Source: Macrolepiota albuminosa
Lineage: Eukaryota; Basidiomycota; Agaricomycetes; Agaricales; Agaricaceae
Assembly: GCA_027475525.1 (NCBI GenBank)
Contig: JAMWFC010000132.1
Coordinates: forward strand, 853,074-917,073
DNA length: 64,000 nt
Reading direction: 5' to 3'
The notes beneath the pieces are model-generated. The model searched no databases. It was not told where the DNA came from and saw only the letters and a list, made by a program, of their open reading frames with translations. Numbering within the stretch: position 1 is the first letter of the stretch; every line of letters begins with the position of its first letter. Made by a program: the position numbers and the translations under genes. Shown here in pieces: positions 45,999 to 57,710 of the stretch.

Positions 45999-46726
45999 AC
46001 GCATTGTACATCTCACCTTTCATTGGCAACTCTCAGCATAGCGTCAGAGCTATAACAAAAGTCATACCGAGGACAGTAAAGTTAGTGAGTTTATGACTGA
46101 TTCCTGTGCTATTATCAGCCCTTCACAGCACAGGTGAGTAGTCTCTTTCTGTTCTCCCATCTCTTTTCATTTCTTATCTCTCTTGCACTGCAGAGTAGTT
46201 CTATCATTTTTACTCTTCTTTTTGTTTACTCACCACTCTGAAAGGTGAGACAAACAGTCAGTTGAATGAGCGCATCTGTTTGGAACTCGCTCCTTGAGTT
46301 TGACATTATTTCATTTTACTGTTTCTATTCTTTCAACACTATCTGTGCTCTGGTTCTTTAGCTACCATTCAGACAAGTGTGGGCCCTTCAGAACTGCTTC
46401 CAGACTGCTTATATAAGCTGGAGTTTGCCTTTCTGACTTCTAAAGTCCGGAGTTTTCCTGCCTTGTTTGCACAGTTGTTTGGTTAGTCAATTTTTGAGTT
46501 TTTAAGGTTTTGTTGTACTGTACAGTTGTTTCCCACACTTCAGAAGCCCCAGAAGCATCCAACCTGGCATAGAGAATCCCTAGACTTGTTCTCTTTGGAT
46601 CTCCCTCTGCCAGGTGAGTAGTTATTATGATATTGTCAGTACATACTCTAATACACTTTGGATCTCCTTCTGCCAGCTGTGTGACTGAGCCACAGCCTCT
46701 AGAGGTCGCCCTTACATATACAGTAA
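45999..46726. other. Short intergenic stretch
   Basis: No gene is assigned. The phrase CTTTGGATCTCC(C/T)TCTGCCAG occurs twice (about 46595 and 46659), once followed by GTGAGTAG, which looks like a small exon duplication, but no product is recognised. Confidence 0.4.
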
Positions 46727-46804
46727 GCATTGGTGGTCTAGTAGAATATTATCTATTGGTAATCATTGTGTCTTGCAGTAGGCGGGTTCAATTCCTACTA
46801 GTGC
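46727..46804 (+). other. tRNA-like module
   Basis: GCATTGGTGGTCTAGTAG...GGTTCAATTCC...CTAGTGC. It is the plus-strand relative of the modules at 38604-38896; the B-box has one change. Confidence 0.5.
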
Positions 46805-47075
46805 ATTTATTTCAAACTGTCTAGAATTTTTGACCTGCTTAGCTAATTGTTATTTACTACATAGTATGATAAACAAAGTAAGGTCCTAATTTAAACAGAG
46901 TGACATGATATCTATTTTCAATATTTATTTACACCATAGTACTATACACTAAGAACATGTGTATTGTGTGGAGTGGCGGGTTTGACTCCTCTAGTCCACC
47001 TTAATGACATATAATAGTGTCTTTTTATACTGCTGCATTTTTGCACTACATGTACACTGTACTAATTTTTGGTAA

Positions 47076-47154
47076 ACACCTGTGGTGTAATGGAATATTG
47101 ATACATTGATATTTCATATTGTGCACAAGAGGCAGGTTTGACTCCCATTAGTGC
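47076..47154 (+). other. tRNA-like module
   Basis: ACACCTGTGGTGTAATGG...GGTTTGACTCC...TTAGTGC. It corresponds to the unit at 29993-30071 but has lost the CpG in the B-box (GGTTTGA for GGTTCGA), in line with CpG decay. A further unit with GGGTTTGAGTCTCC lies near 47245-47320. Confidence 0.5.
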
Positions 47155-47447
47155 ACATTAGACAAAACTCAACTTGATTTTACTAATTGTAATTTACTAC
47201 ACAGTATGATAAACAAAGTAAGGTTGTAATTTTATTTACAACGTCCTGTGGTCCAGCAGAATATTGTCAGTCTATATTCCTTCTAGTGTACAATTTGAGG
47301 GTTTGAGTCTCCCTTGTGTAATTGTTGAATAGTGTGTGGTTTTTTGTATTCATGAGAGTGGCATAATGGATCAAAACAATGGGACAGTTAATCTTAACAA
47401 AAAATAACCAACAAAAAAGCCATAAATTATAGTAACTAACAATTAAA

Positions 47448-48841
47448 TTACTCATCCAATGTATATTCCTCCTCTTCATTAGATCCATATAATGTGTCTG
47501 AATAGAAGAAATCCTCATCAAGCAGGTAGTCTGCTGTCAAAAATGCAAAGTCTTCTGGTGTATATGGCCTCTGAAGTCTGATAAGTGTGATGTCTTCATA
47601 GTTTGCTATCAGGCATGACGATGAAGATGGTGAGGGTGACTCTGACATATCAATGGACACATCATCAGTACAATCAGCTTGATTGAAAGGGCCAATGGGC
47701 CTACATCGATCATGTTTTGCTTCAGAGCAAAATTCTTGTTCTGTTGAAATAAATGAACTATGATTACCAGTGCCAAATTATAACTCACATTGTTAATTCA
47801 ATTTGTTAATTCTTCTCCTATCCTTGCATCAAGTCATACATGTCTCATATTTCTCCTACTCCTGGACATTGTTGCCAGTAGGTAGGCTTGGAAAAGAGGA
47901 TTGTTGGAAGGAGGAAGACTGGGATTGAAGAGCCATTACATCAAAAAGCAGTGGAAGAATTTCTTCATCATTGGCTGTCATGCCTCCATCCATCTCTTCT
48001 GCTGTCACAACAAATAGTGGCAGAAGGTTTTCTTCATCCTTAGTCACCATACGTCCACCACTCTGGACTTCTGTTTGTCTGCTGTCACTGGCTGCCACAG
48101 TCTCAATTGCTGTTAGTTCTTCTGCTCCTTCACCAACAATGAATAGAGGTGGCAAAGAATCATCATCCATATCCTCTTTTGTAGGAATGAACAAAGGGGG
48201 CAAATCATTGTCTTCTATCTCTTCTTCTGCAGGAATGAACAAAGGAGGCAAAGAATCCTCTTCCATCTCCTCTTCTGCAGGAATGAACAAAGGTGGCAAA
48301 GAATCCTTTTCTGTCTCCTCTTCCACAGGAATGAACAAAGGTGGCAAAGATTTGTTTTTCGTCTCCTCTTCCACAGGAATAAACAAAGGCGGCAAAGATT
48401 TGTCTAGGCAATCAGTAACGTCATTCGTTGATTCACAATCAAGCAATCCATTGAGCAACTGTGGAACATGATTGATGAAGTTATAAAGATAATCTGCCGG
48501 TGTCTATGTATGAACTTGAATAATTTGCTCTCAATAATAGCATACATTCAAATCACCTTTGCATGCCTTATGGATATGGGCATTGTATTATCTACATCAT
48601 CTATCATTGGATTATTGTCCAAGTTTGCAAAGTTATCATCATCTGGAAATGCTGCAGGTGATGCACCAGTTACAATGGGAATGGGACCCAGTAGTAGCTG
48701 CTGTATTATGAGGACTGGCAACCCTTGTGTGTTCTGAGTGAGTCGTGTTCTTTCCTCAGCAAACAGGATGAGGTCCCTTTGCCTGATGACTGTTGTTTTT
48801 GGTTGCTTGCATTTCTTCAGAGAGTTTAGGTTCATAATCAA
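47448..48841 (-). pseudogene. Decayed copy of the LPPLF-repeat and CxC2 exon-1 genes
   Basis: The frame 48841-48548 (MIMNLNSLKKCKQPKTT…) matches exon 1 of the CxC2 gene with arginine changes typical of CpG loss (RK to CK). The frame 48458-47856 carries eight LPPLF(I/V) units such as LPPLFIPVEEETKNKS. The frame 47660-47448 ends EEEEYTLDE. The CxC2 Cys/His cluster is deleted between the first two parts. It is not expected to make a working protein. Confidence 0.65.
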
Positions 48842-49107
48842 ATATCTATGGCCAGGACCTAGCTATTGTATTGGAGATCTAATGAGACCACTCATCAATA
48901 TTGGCAATATGCCCCAATCTGGATGGGCCAGATACTAGTGGACAGCGGACCCTATCTGTCAATGACAAATGGAATCTGTTTGTTATCAATGGACACTGAA
49001 CGGAAATGTATATTTTATCATGTGATCCTTTGGTTAAGAACTGTGTGGTTGCAAAAAATTATATTGTCTACAAACATGTCTGCTCTCCTGCAACTGCCTG
49101 AACCCTT

Positions 49108-49669
49108 GTTAGCACTTTGGCAATGAACAATGGACACCAAAGAAACATCTTCAGGATATTCCTCTAAATTGCTGTATAACATTTCCAGATCATTATATAA
49201 AGAATAGTTAAGTTTGAGCCATTCTAATGCATGCTGAATGTTTCTTCTACTCATGAGCAGAGGCAGCCTCTGTAACTCCTTGGCAGATGGCTTGCAAGAA
49301 CCAGAAAATAAAATTGTGATCATATCATTGAGGTTGATTACAGGAGATGGAAATACTTGATATATCTTCTGAATAGGTGACTCAAAAGCAATAAGATGCG
49401 CCTTCATCTTGCTCAGACTGGAGGCTAAAACATGAGCATAACACAAAGACTTTCTTACTCTAGCAACTAATATGTGTTTGAGTGTTTTAATATGTCAGGT
49501 ATAGAGCCAATTCAAAAGCCATTGGCTAGCACGTTTTTTGGGACCAGCCCATTGAACAATTGCTGTCTGCATGGTTGACAAATGGATTGATTACTAGTCC
49601 TCTTAGCTCTCTGATACAATCTGTATTGGATAATTGTTCTATTTTAGTAACTCTTAAAATGCAAAGTAC
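49108..49669 (-). pseudogene. Helitron-type protein, DUF6570-like segment (C-terminal side of split gene)
   Basis: On the minus strand it continues the coding text from 61234 after the gypsy insertion: LRVTKIEQLSNTDCIRELRG, then in shifted frames CQPCRQQLFNGLVPKNVLANG and AFESPIQKIYQVFPSPV...LPLLMSRRNIQHALEWLKLNYSLYNDLEM...YPED. The C-x2-C plus P-x-x-A-L-A-N-G pattern and the R-x-x-x-x-AL-WLK-x-N-x-x-Y-x-DL block are typical of the region before the Rep/helicase part in fungal Helitron proteins. Frameshifts and TGA/TAA stops show it is dead. Rep and helicase motifs are not present, and it ends at the junction with the TIR-element copy at 49107. Confidence 0.65.
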
Positions 49670-50522
49670 TGTCATGAACCACACCTACACCACACCGACC
49701 CCCTAGTAATTTCTGCCTGAAACCCCTCCTTCAAAACCCACTTGCCCCCCCCCACCCAGCACGTCCCTGGGACACACTGGGCCAAGGCTGACTAGATCTG
49801 ATGCCACCCCGACCAAGGCCAGCCTGGCAGAGCCCAATGCCCAGCCAATGTGCCACATGCTGGACGCCATCCCAAACCTTGATCGACCAAGCCTGGGGGC
49901 CGCCCTCACTCAACACTGCATTCCTGGCACCACTCCTGAGCCTGGGCAATACACCGCAACCCATCTACACCCCCAGAACCACACAGTCGCAGAGGACTGA
50001 CATCTGGACAATACACTGCACGAGATGCACCATATGGAGGGGAGCACAGACCTTGCCCAGGAGGCCCAGAGCTCACCTGGCACCCAGTATTTAACTTGCA
50101 GTTCATAGTACATTACGGTAGTCTTGATATTGCTATAACTCTTGTCTCTATGCTTGTTCATCTACCTACTTGCTAAATCTACTCATTCTTCTTCAACTCA
50201 GTCTCCCAGTCTTAAGTCTCACTTTCTCTTCTCTTCCGTCTTCTGGCCTTAGTCTCAGTTTTCCAGTCTCAGATCATCCTTGATCCCTTCCCTCAGTGTC
50301 TCTCTATCTCCTGGCTCCGCCTCCACCTCGTCGTGTCTTGGACTCAGCCCAGGACTCCATCTCTATCCACCCTACCTCCGGCTCTCCTCAGAGCACTACC
50401 AGAGCCTTGCCAGCTGCCTCTGAAGCACACCTCCAGCTCCCCAAAGTCATCCGTAAACATTAAGTCCATCCAGTAAAGACCCGCTCACTATTGGAAGCCC
50501 CCATTGTCAGCAGAACCTGACA
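49670..50522 (+). repeat. 5' LTR of element B
   Basis: It starts TGTCATGAACC and ends CCTGACA. TATTTAA at 50088 is followed 32 bases later by AGTCTTGATATT (50120-50131), the predicted transcript start. The 3' LTR has an extra 24 bases near 60530; otherwise the two differ by many transitions, so the insertion is not recent. Confidence 0.9.
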
Positions 50523-50535
50523 TAATATCAAGGCT
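50523..50535 (+). other. Putative self-primer binding site of element B
   Basis: AATATCAAGGCT one base inside the LTR pairs with AGTCTTGATATT at 50120-50131 over 12 positions with one G-U pair. Element A has the same pairing without mismatch. Confidence 0.6.
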
Positions 50536-50553
50536 CCCCCTTACCCTGTTCTC

Positions 50554-53240
50554 AATGTCTACGTATATGTACACCCCCGTCTACTATCCCATGGGCTACC
50601 AAACTGATGCCTACAGTTGCCCACTACCCAAACAATACAATCTCAGCACCCCTCAATCTGTATATCCACCTCCGATTCCCAAAATCTATCCGGCATCCAG
50701 ATTCTGGGCCCCCGACCTGAATGGAGCCTACTGCCCCTCTGCCAGCCAGCTCCTACACCCCCCAGACTGGCAGATGTACGCCAACCCCCCTGTCAACTTG
50801 GGCTCCTATGAGATGATACCCGGAGGACTCTCTGAAATCCTGTGGAGAGCCACCCTGCCTCCAGCCAGCAGAGGACCATTTGCACCCTGGCCGTAACCTG
50901 CCCAACTCCAACTACCCCCCTCGAACACCGAAACCCTGGAACCCCCTCAAAATCGACCATGCTCCATGGCAGCCTTACCAGCCCACCCTCTGACCTCCCC
51001 TCTGGAATAACAAACAGAGGACTACCTCTGGCAGCAAGACAAAGTGCTGCGTGCACTCCGCACCTCCTTGGAGAAATTTACCTGATGCACATGCACCCTC
51101 TTGGTTACTCTCGGTAACCATGACCTCTGGGACACACTGAAGAAGTGGGCCAATCACCTTCTCCACTTCCATGACCAATTCCAAAAGGGGACTCTCCCCA
51201 ACAACACCAAAAGAACCCTACAAGTGGACCTGATGCTCCGGGATGAACTCTAAAACCTGATAGACAAGATCCACACCAGCCCCAACCCCCACTGCTTTGA
51301 GGACCCCTTGGACCTGGCCCGCTCCTTTCACGTACAAAGAAATGAGCCCCACTCAGGTGCTCAGGGAAATTCCCTACACTAAGACCAACGATGGCAAGAG
51401 GAACTCAATGCTGCCTCTGCCACCTTACGGTCCCTAAATCTGATGGGGGGCCTCTTCGACCAACCCACCACCCACACCGTCAGACTCTCCGCCCATATCC
51501 AAGCCTACTTGGTGTCCAGCACCTTCAACATGTGGGCACAAATTGCTGAAGGTGACCCTCCACCCCCAGAAGATAATTCCCGCCCTGAGGGCAACAACCC
51601 TTTGGAAGATACCCTCTTGTACATCAACAAACCCCAAAACCCAGGACCTCTCCCCAACCACTCTGAGAACCCCCCTCTCACTTCTGCTCTCAAATTCTCT
51701 CGTGAACATTCTCCCCACCTGGACCTGCGTCCTCTCCATGCTCGCGAGGGACCCCCAGGATCGCAGGGTACCACCCGACCACAGCCCAGGCAAGTCCTGC
51801 ACTGACCCCCCTTCGAGCCTTCTCCAACTAAGGGCCCCCCCAATCCAGGGCCACCTCGATCTCTCTATGGTCAACCACTCCAACACCCCCCCAGACAGGG
51901 ACCCCCTTACCCCCACCCACCTCCTCCTCCCCCCAGACGACCCCCTCCTGCTGTCCAACCCCTTGGACCTGGCAGCCCCCTGCCACCCCCACAGGAACCC
52001 CCGAACCCCTGCTAGGAGGTTACAAACAGCCCCTTGAGGAAGGCCCGCCCGACAAAGGACCCCCCAGAGGATGGGGCACTGCCACAGGCACCTTTCCACC
52101 CTAGCAGGGAGGGGGGAACCATTATTACTACTATTACAATGCTGCTCTGCCCCCCCAAAATCTGATCCCTCAGGACAACACCCAGGACGCTCTCACTAGG
52201 GAAGGTAAGTTAGACATTCAGAAGCCCAAGCCCTTTCATGGACGTGACCCCCAAAAGTGGCGGACCTTCCTCATGCAGTGCCTCAATATGTTCCAGGCCA
52301 AGCCTGTCACATTCCAACTCAAGAGCTCCCGAGTGGCATTCGCCACCTTGTACCTGCAGGGCCTGGCCTTCAATCACTACACGGCTCTCCTCCAGTTTGA
52401 CCCCAACAACCCCGTCCTGTTGCAGTGGCCGGCCTTTGTCCAAGAATTTTCAAGCTAGTTTGGTATCTTCAACACTGTCATGGAGGCCGAGGACAACCTA
52501 TTCAACCTCTGGATGAGGTCCAAAAAGCGTTTCACCACCTTCATCATCCAATTTGAGAAGGAGGCCTACAAGATGAGCTGGAACTACAATGCCCTCCAGT
52601 TTGCCCTCCAACGTGTGCTCCCCCAATGGATCAAGGATGTTCTCTGCCTCACCCCCAAGCAAGCAACCTACAACAGCTATAAGGCCCTGGTGTCGCAGAT
52701 CAACCAAAGGTACTGGAAAGACCACAACAAGTACTCTGCATCCTGAGCCCAGTGGAACCCTCCAGGAGGACCCTCCTGGAAGACTGCCACCCTGGAGCCC
52801 CCAACCCAGCACCTCCGGACCCCACTTTGCGCTCTGTTCCAAGACAAGGACCTCTGGGGCCATCTTGCACACCAGCCCCCAGACCACCTACCACCCTTAA
52901 TGCCACTAACATCCACAACACTTCCAAACCCCTCCCTGGGACCCCAACAACTATAATGCTCCCACTGACAACCACCCTGAGGATGACAAGGAAGAGGCTC
53001 TTTGCGCCAACTGGGTCCAAAACCCCGACCGACCCTGGATTGATGTCCCCGAAGAGGTCCAAGAGCAGCAATGATGGAAGGGCACTTGCCTCCTCTGTGG
53101 GGAGCTTGGACACTTTATCAGTAGCTGCCCAAAACAGCAGGCCATGGGGCAGGCTACCTGGACTCTCGACAGGGAAGACTGCGACTTCCAATTCACGGAA
53201 AACAATCTGGCAATTTAGAGACAGAAGACGATCTGAATTA
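50554..53240 (+). pseudogene. gag: Gag of element B
   Basis: It starts MSTYMYTPVYYPMGYQTD and parallels gag of element A throughout. The core (52303-52745) holds LQGLAFNHYTALLQFDPNNP, FTTFIIQFEKEAYKMSWN and INQRYWKDHNKYS. The zinc knuckle LCGELGHFISSC (C-x2-C-x4-H-x4-C) lies at about 53091-53130. Stops interrupt the linkers (for example TAG at 52456 in EFSS-stop-FGIF, TGA near 52745). It would package element RNA, but this copy cannot be translated in full. Confidence 0.8.
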
Positions 53241-53379
53241 CAGACCAACCCACAAAGTCTTCTCTGCCCTGGTTTTATATATTTGTGCCACAGCTAACTC
53301 TCCCCCAGACACCCTCTGGATTCACCTCCTCTCGCACTCCTCCCAATCTCTACTCCTCCAGACCACTCTTGCTTCATCT

Positions 53380-54160
53380 CTGGAGCCCATCAACACTCTT
53401 GTAGACAGCGGCGCCACCGACAACTTCATCAATGAAGCATGGGCAGCCCTGGCTCCTCAACCCCCTCAACGGCTCCCTATCCCTACTTCAGCTCTTTGAT
53501 GGCAGTTCCTTCTCGGCCAGTGACATCACCCACTTTGTCCAAATGCCGGTGACCTTCCCCTCAGGCCACCTCCAAACCCTCCAGCTCTTGGTCACCAGAC
53601 TCTATACCGCCACTTCCCTGGTCCTCGGACTCCCATAGTTACAATCCACAAACCCCCAGATTGACTGGACAAACCTCACCCTCTGCCTTGACCATGATGC
53701 CGCCTCAGATCCCATCCCCTTTGAACTACCGACACTCGACTCGGCTTGCGACACCTCCAGTCAAAGTCCTAGAGGGACTCCAGACCTCCACTCCTGATCC
53801 TCCTGGACGTTCGTCATCCACATATGCCTCAGCAACTCCCCTGAGGCCCTCCTGGCCCTCATCAATAGCGGGGCCACTGGAACGTTTGTCAGCAACCAGC
53901 TGGGTCTCATGCACCACAACCTCCCGAAGCCCCTCAAACTGTGCTTGTTCAATGGGACTGGCACCTCCAGACTCATCACCCAGGGCCACTCCACGATGCT
54001 TACCCTCGACAACAGGTTGACATTTCCTGCCGACCTCCTGGTGACACAGCTTCTGGAGTCAACCTCCATTGTCCTGGGTCTCCCCTGGCTTTGTGAGGTC
54101 AACCCCGACATCCACTGGAGGGACCTCACCATGACCTTCCCCACTTATGGAGCCACCCTC
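53380..54160 (+). pseudogene. pol: Tandem retropepsin-like domains of element B
   Basis: Two units follow each other. The first has LVDSGATDNFI (about 53398-53430) and SLVLGLPWLQSTNPQIDW (about 53615-53670). The second has LINSGATGTFVSNQL (about 53854-53898), where the catalytic Asp is Asn, and SIVLGLPWLCEVNPDIHW (about 54066-54119). The layout equals that of element A, where both sites are intact D-S-G. Confidence 0.75.
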
Positions 54161-54289
54161 ACCGCCGCCATCTCTCTCCACCCCCAGACCCCAGATGACC
54201 CCGGACCCCATCAAGTTTCCTCCCAACATCCCCCAAAACCGCTACAAGGGGCCCCACTACCTGGCCCGGAACCACTCCTCCTTGCCCCA

Positions 54290-55940
54290 ACGCTCCTCTG
54301 ACTCAGACGTCCCCACAGACCCGCTCGAACCTCCGGACATCAAGATCATCAGCGCTACCTCTTTTGCTCGCATCCTTCAAGATGGCACTCTGGCCTACCA
54401 GCTTCAGGTCTCTCCAACGCTGCCTGAAGAACACCTCTGGGGAGAGAACAGTAGCCCCGCTACCAAGACTGAGGCTCAGATCCTCGCCGAGGTCATTCCC
54501 TCTGAGTATCATGAGTTTGCTGACGTCTTCTCCAAAGATAACGCCAAGGATCTTCCCCCACACCGTCTCTACGACCACAAAATCGACCTCAAGGATGGCA
54601 CCACTCCTCCACTCAGCAAAGTCTACAACATGTCCAAAATCAAGCTCCGGGTGCTCAAAGACTATCTTGACGACATGCTTGGTAAGGGTTTCATTTGTGC
54701 CTCGATCTCCATGACTGAAGCACTGGTTCTCTTTGCTAGAAAAAAGGACGGGTCCCTCCACCTCTGCGTTGACTACCGGGGCTTGAACAAGATTACCAAG
54801 AAGAACCAGTACCCTCTACTTGTCATTGGAGACCTCGTCGACCGACTCCATAAGGCCAAGGTTTACTTGAAGATCAACTTCCGGTCTGGCTACAACAATG
54901 TCCAGATTGCCCCAGGACACAAATGGAAAACAGCCTTCCGCACCCGATATGGCCTTTTTGAGTATCTGGTAATGCCATTTGCAATGACTAACTCCCCCGC
55001 AACCTTCCAGTACTTTATGAACGACATCTTCCACGACATGAACAATGTGTTCGTCATTGTTTACCTGGACAACATCCTAATCTACTCCAATTCCCTTGAC
55101 AAACACCGCATCCATGTCAGACAAGTCCTTGAACAACTCTGAAGCCACAACCTCTATGCAAAACCAGAAAAGTGCTCGTTCCACACCACGGAGGCTGAGT
55201 ATCTCGGAGTTATCATCACCCCAGACAGGGTTCGCATAGACCCCTCAAAGGTCAAAGCTATTCTCAACTAACCCCTCCCAAAGAACATCAAAGAGGTACA
55301 ATCCTTTCTCAGCTTCGTGAACTTCTACTGGTGCTTCATCAACAACTACTCTAGGATCACCAAGCCCCTCAACCAACTCACCTGGAAGGACACCCTATGG
55401 AACTGGGATAGTAAGTGCCAAAGTGTGTTTGCGCTGCTCAAAGAAGCTTTCACCTCAGCTCCAATCCTCCAGCACTACGACCCCACCCTCCCGGTTGTCC
55501 TGGAATGTGATGCCTCTGACTATGCTATCGCTGGCATCCTCTTCCAGATGGGTCCGGACAACTGGGAACTCTGACCTGTGGCTTTCTACACTCGATCAAT
55601 GATCCTGGCAGAGCTCAACTATGACATTTACAACAAGGAACTCCTCGCCATTGTCAAAGCCTTCAAGCAGTGGTGATCTTACCTCGAAGGTACCCCTTAC
55701 TGGATCCAAGTCTACTCAGACCACAACAATCTGCAGTACTTCACAACCACCAAGCTCCTCAGTTGCTGACAGGCCCGGTGGTCCAAAGTTTTCTTGGAGT
55801 ATGATTTTACCATCCACTATTGCCCTGGATGACTCAGAGCCAAGCCCGACACCCTTACCTGACGATCTGACATCTACTCCAAGAAATTCTTCGAAGCCAA
55901 ACAGAACGCCTTCAACCACCATGTGGTAATCCCTCCCAAA
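54290..55940 (+). pseudogene. pol: Reverse transcriptase and RNase H of element B
   Basis: RT text includes FADVFSKDNAKDLPPHR, LHLCVDYRGLNKITKKN, YLVMPFAMTNSPATFQ and YLDNILIYS, in which the second catalytic Asp is Asn. After a TGA at 55140 it continues [22 protein letters not shown]. The RNase H part has LECDASDYAIAGIL and [21 protein letters not shown] stops at 55140, 55572, 55674, 55767, 55830 and 55860 each replace an expected arginine codon (CGA to TGA). The enzyme would copy element RNA into DNA, but this copy is inactive. Confidence 0.85.
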
Positions 55941-55959
55941 CACCTAAACATGGTATTAA

Positions 55960-56702
55960 TTTTAAATGAAGAAGGCATCCTGAGACAGGTCCAAAATGCC
56001 TCCCAAGATGACTACTTTGCCCAGCACAATCCCCGGAACAATCTCCCTGATGGACAATCCCCCGACCCCTCTTTTATCCTCTCCCTGGATAACAAAATGC
56101 TTTTCCGGGATGGCCGCATCTATGCCCTGGACTACAAACACGTATGCCTTGACATCCTCCAGCAGCACCACGACCACAAGCTCCAAGGATACCCAGGAAT
56201 CCATAAGACACTCCAACTTATCTCCCACACTTACTTCTGGCCAGGTATGAAAAAGGACGTCACCCGGTATGTCCGAGCATGCGAGCCTTGCCTCCGAGCC
56301 AAGGTCCCCTGACACTGTCCCTATGGACTCCTCAAGCCACTGCCCATAGAAAGACGTCCGTGGTTATTCATCTCCATGGATCACATTGTTGAGCTCCCAA
56401 AGTCAGAAGGGTACAATGCCATTCTTGTTATTGTCTGCAGACTCACCAAGCAGGCCATTTTCGTCCCATGCCACACCACTGACGATGCTCCAAAATTTGC
56501 CCGGCTCTTCCTGGAGCACATGTTCTTGAAGCACGGACTGCCTGATGACATAGTCTCCGACCAAGGCCCCCTCTTTGTCTCAAAGTTCTGGACATCCCTG
56601 TGCAAGGCCCTCAACGTCCAGACCAACCTATCGACCACCTACCACCCGAAGACCAACGGCCAAACTGAACGTGTCAACCAGACCCTTGAGCAGTACCTCT
56701 GG
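55960..56702 (+). pseudogene. pol: Integrase of element B, N-terminal and core part
   Basis: The HHCC zinc domain is visible (HHDHKLQGYPGIHKTLQL…CEPCLRAK), followed by a TGA at 56310. The core shows MDHIVELPKSEGYNAILVIV, DDIVSDQGPLFVS and TNGQTERVNQTLEQYLW, giving the D, D, E residues. The frame stops at 56702 because the solo LTR is inserted right after QYLW. Confidence 0.85.
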
Positions 56703-57710
56703 TGATAGGACCCCATACAGGATCAGTGCATCAACGGCAGGCTACGGCAACACAGCACTGGCTCAGGATACCTTAGCGCATGCTAATTAACCAATTTTGG
56801 CAATATTTGACAGCTGTGCACAGCAAGAAGCAGATCCAATCAATGATAGCACCAACAGCAAACAGAATGACAACTGACAGATGGCATCAGTCACTGACAA
56901 CAGTGCTTAGCGAGAAGGTTGATGATCTATCAAAAAGCTGACGGACAGCTTGGCATTTGACCTTGGCGTCTGACATTGCTTAGCACCTCGATTTGGTGCC
57001 TGACACTGCCTAGTATTATGGACAGACAGAAGGATGATGGTTTGATGGTTTAGCATTGCGATTTGCTGCCTAGCGTTGCTAAGGGTCTTGAATGGATGGT
57101 AGAGATCTGAAACCATTGGAGCTACCCCTATAAAATTTTCTAGTTTACCGCACTGCTAAGGGTCTTGAATGGATGGTAGAGATCTGAAACCATTGGAGCT
57201 ACCCCTATAAAATTTTCTAGTTTACCGCACTTTGGTGATTGTTAGTCACTGGCAATGGTGAACTCCTTGTAGTATAAAAAGTACTTACCGACTTGTACAT
57301 AGAAGAACAAGAACAGAGTTTCCTGCTCCCCTTACTCCAGTCTTCCTTATGGTCTAAATCTCATTTATGGTCGGCAACGTCAAAGTCATCAGCAGTTGCA
57401 GACTATTGCTAGCCCTCAACATACTCGCACCTTGCAGCTACAGCAGGCATTAACAACGCTTAGACTTCGCTAAGCTTACAGTGTTCTTGCCACTTACATT
57501 GCTGTGTTCATTTACCGCTTCTTCCATAGGTGCTTTTACCTTAGCGCTTGACACTTTCTGACCCTTTTTTGACTTTACCTTATTTTCATAGGCACGTTCT
57601 CTGGGACCTGCCTAGGACTCCTCACATCACTTTTAGCATGCCCAACGCAAGCTTTTGGTATGGTAACACTACCAATATATTTGTTACTGACCAAACTTTG
57701 GACGTCACCA
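56703..57710 (+). repeat. Solo LTR, family C, copy 3, nested in integrase
   Basis: TGATAGGACCCCATACAGG to GACGTCACCA; 1,008 bases including a 77-bp duplication (57078-57231). The 4-bp flanks CTGG/CCGG agree except for one transition. Removing it joins QYLW to IYVNYFQNDW of the integrase in frame. Confidence 0.85.

Larger units (their letters stand above)
46727..49107. mobile_element. Second, internally deleted copy of the TIR-element interior
   Basis: Sequence matching 29870-33900 is present in the same order: tRNA-like units, acidic tail exon, LPPLF repeats, CxC2 exon 1 and the first bases of the divergent gene. The CxC2 cluster itself (about 31540-33210 of the first copy) is missing: LPPLF coding jumps to the NDVTDCLD-like start of exon 2 near 48405. 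The inverted repeats are absent. It ends abruptly at 49107, where the Helitron-type sequence begins. It has more TG/CA in place of CG than the first copy, so it is older or more heavily mutated. Confidence 0.75.
1035..57231. repeat. Dispersed set of tandem duplications with period exactly 77 bp (probable assembly joins)
   Basis: At least 27 places carry an immediate direct repeat offset by exactly 77 bases, essentially without mismatches. Second copies start at about 1112, 1424, 2541, 2641, 2943, 3856, 5407, 9364, 9802, 16405, 19360, 20190, 21417, 25407, 28000, 28634, 29518, 30440, 32141, 32391, 32998, 34013, 34657, 37875, 40048, 40280 and 57155. They occur alike in genes, introns, LTRs, inverted repeats and empty DNA. 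A fixed 77 is a common de Bruijn k-mer size, so unmerged edge overlaps are the likely cause. Removing one copy restores frame in several genes. Confidence 0.9.
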
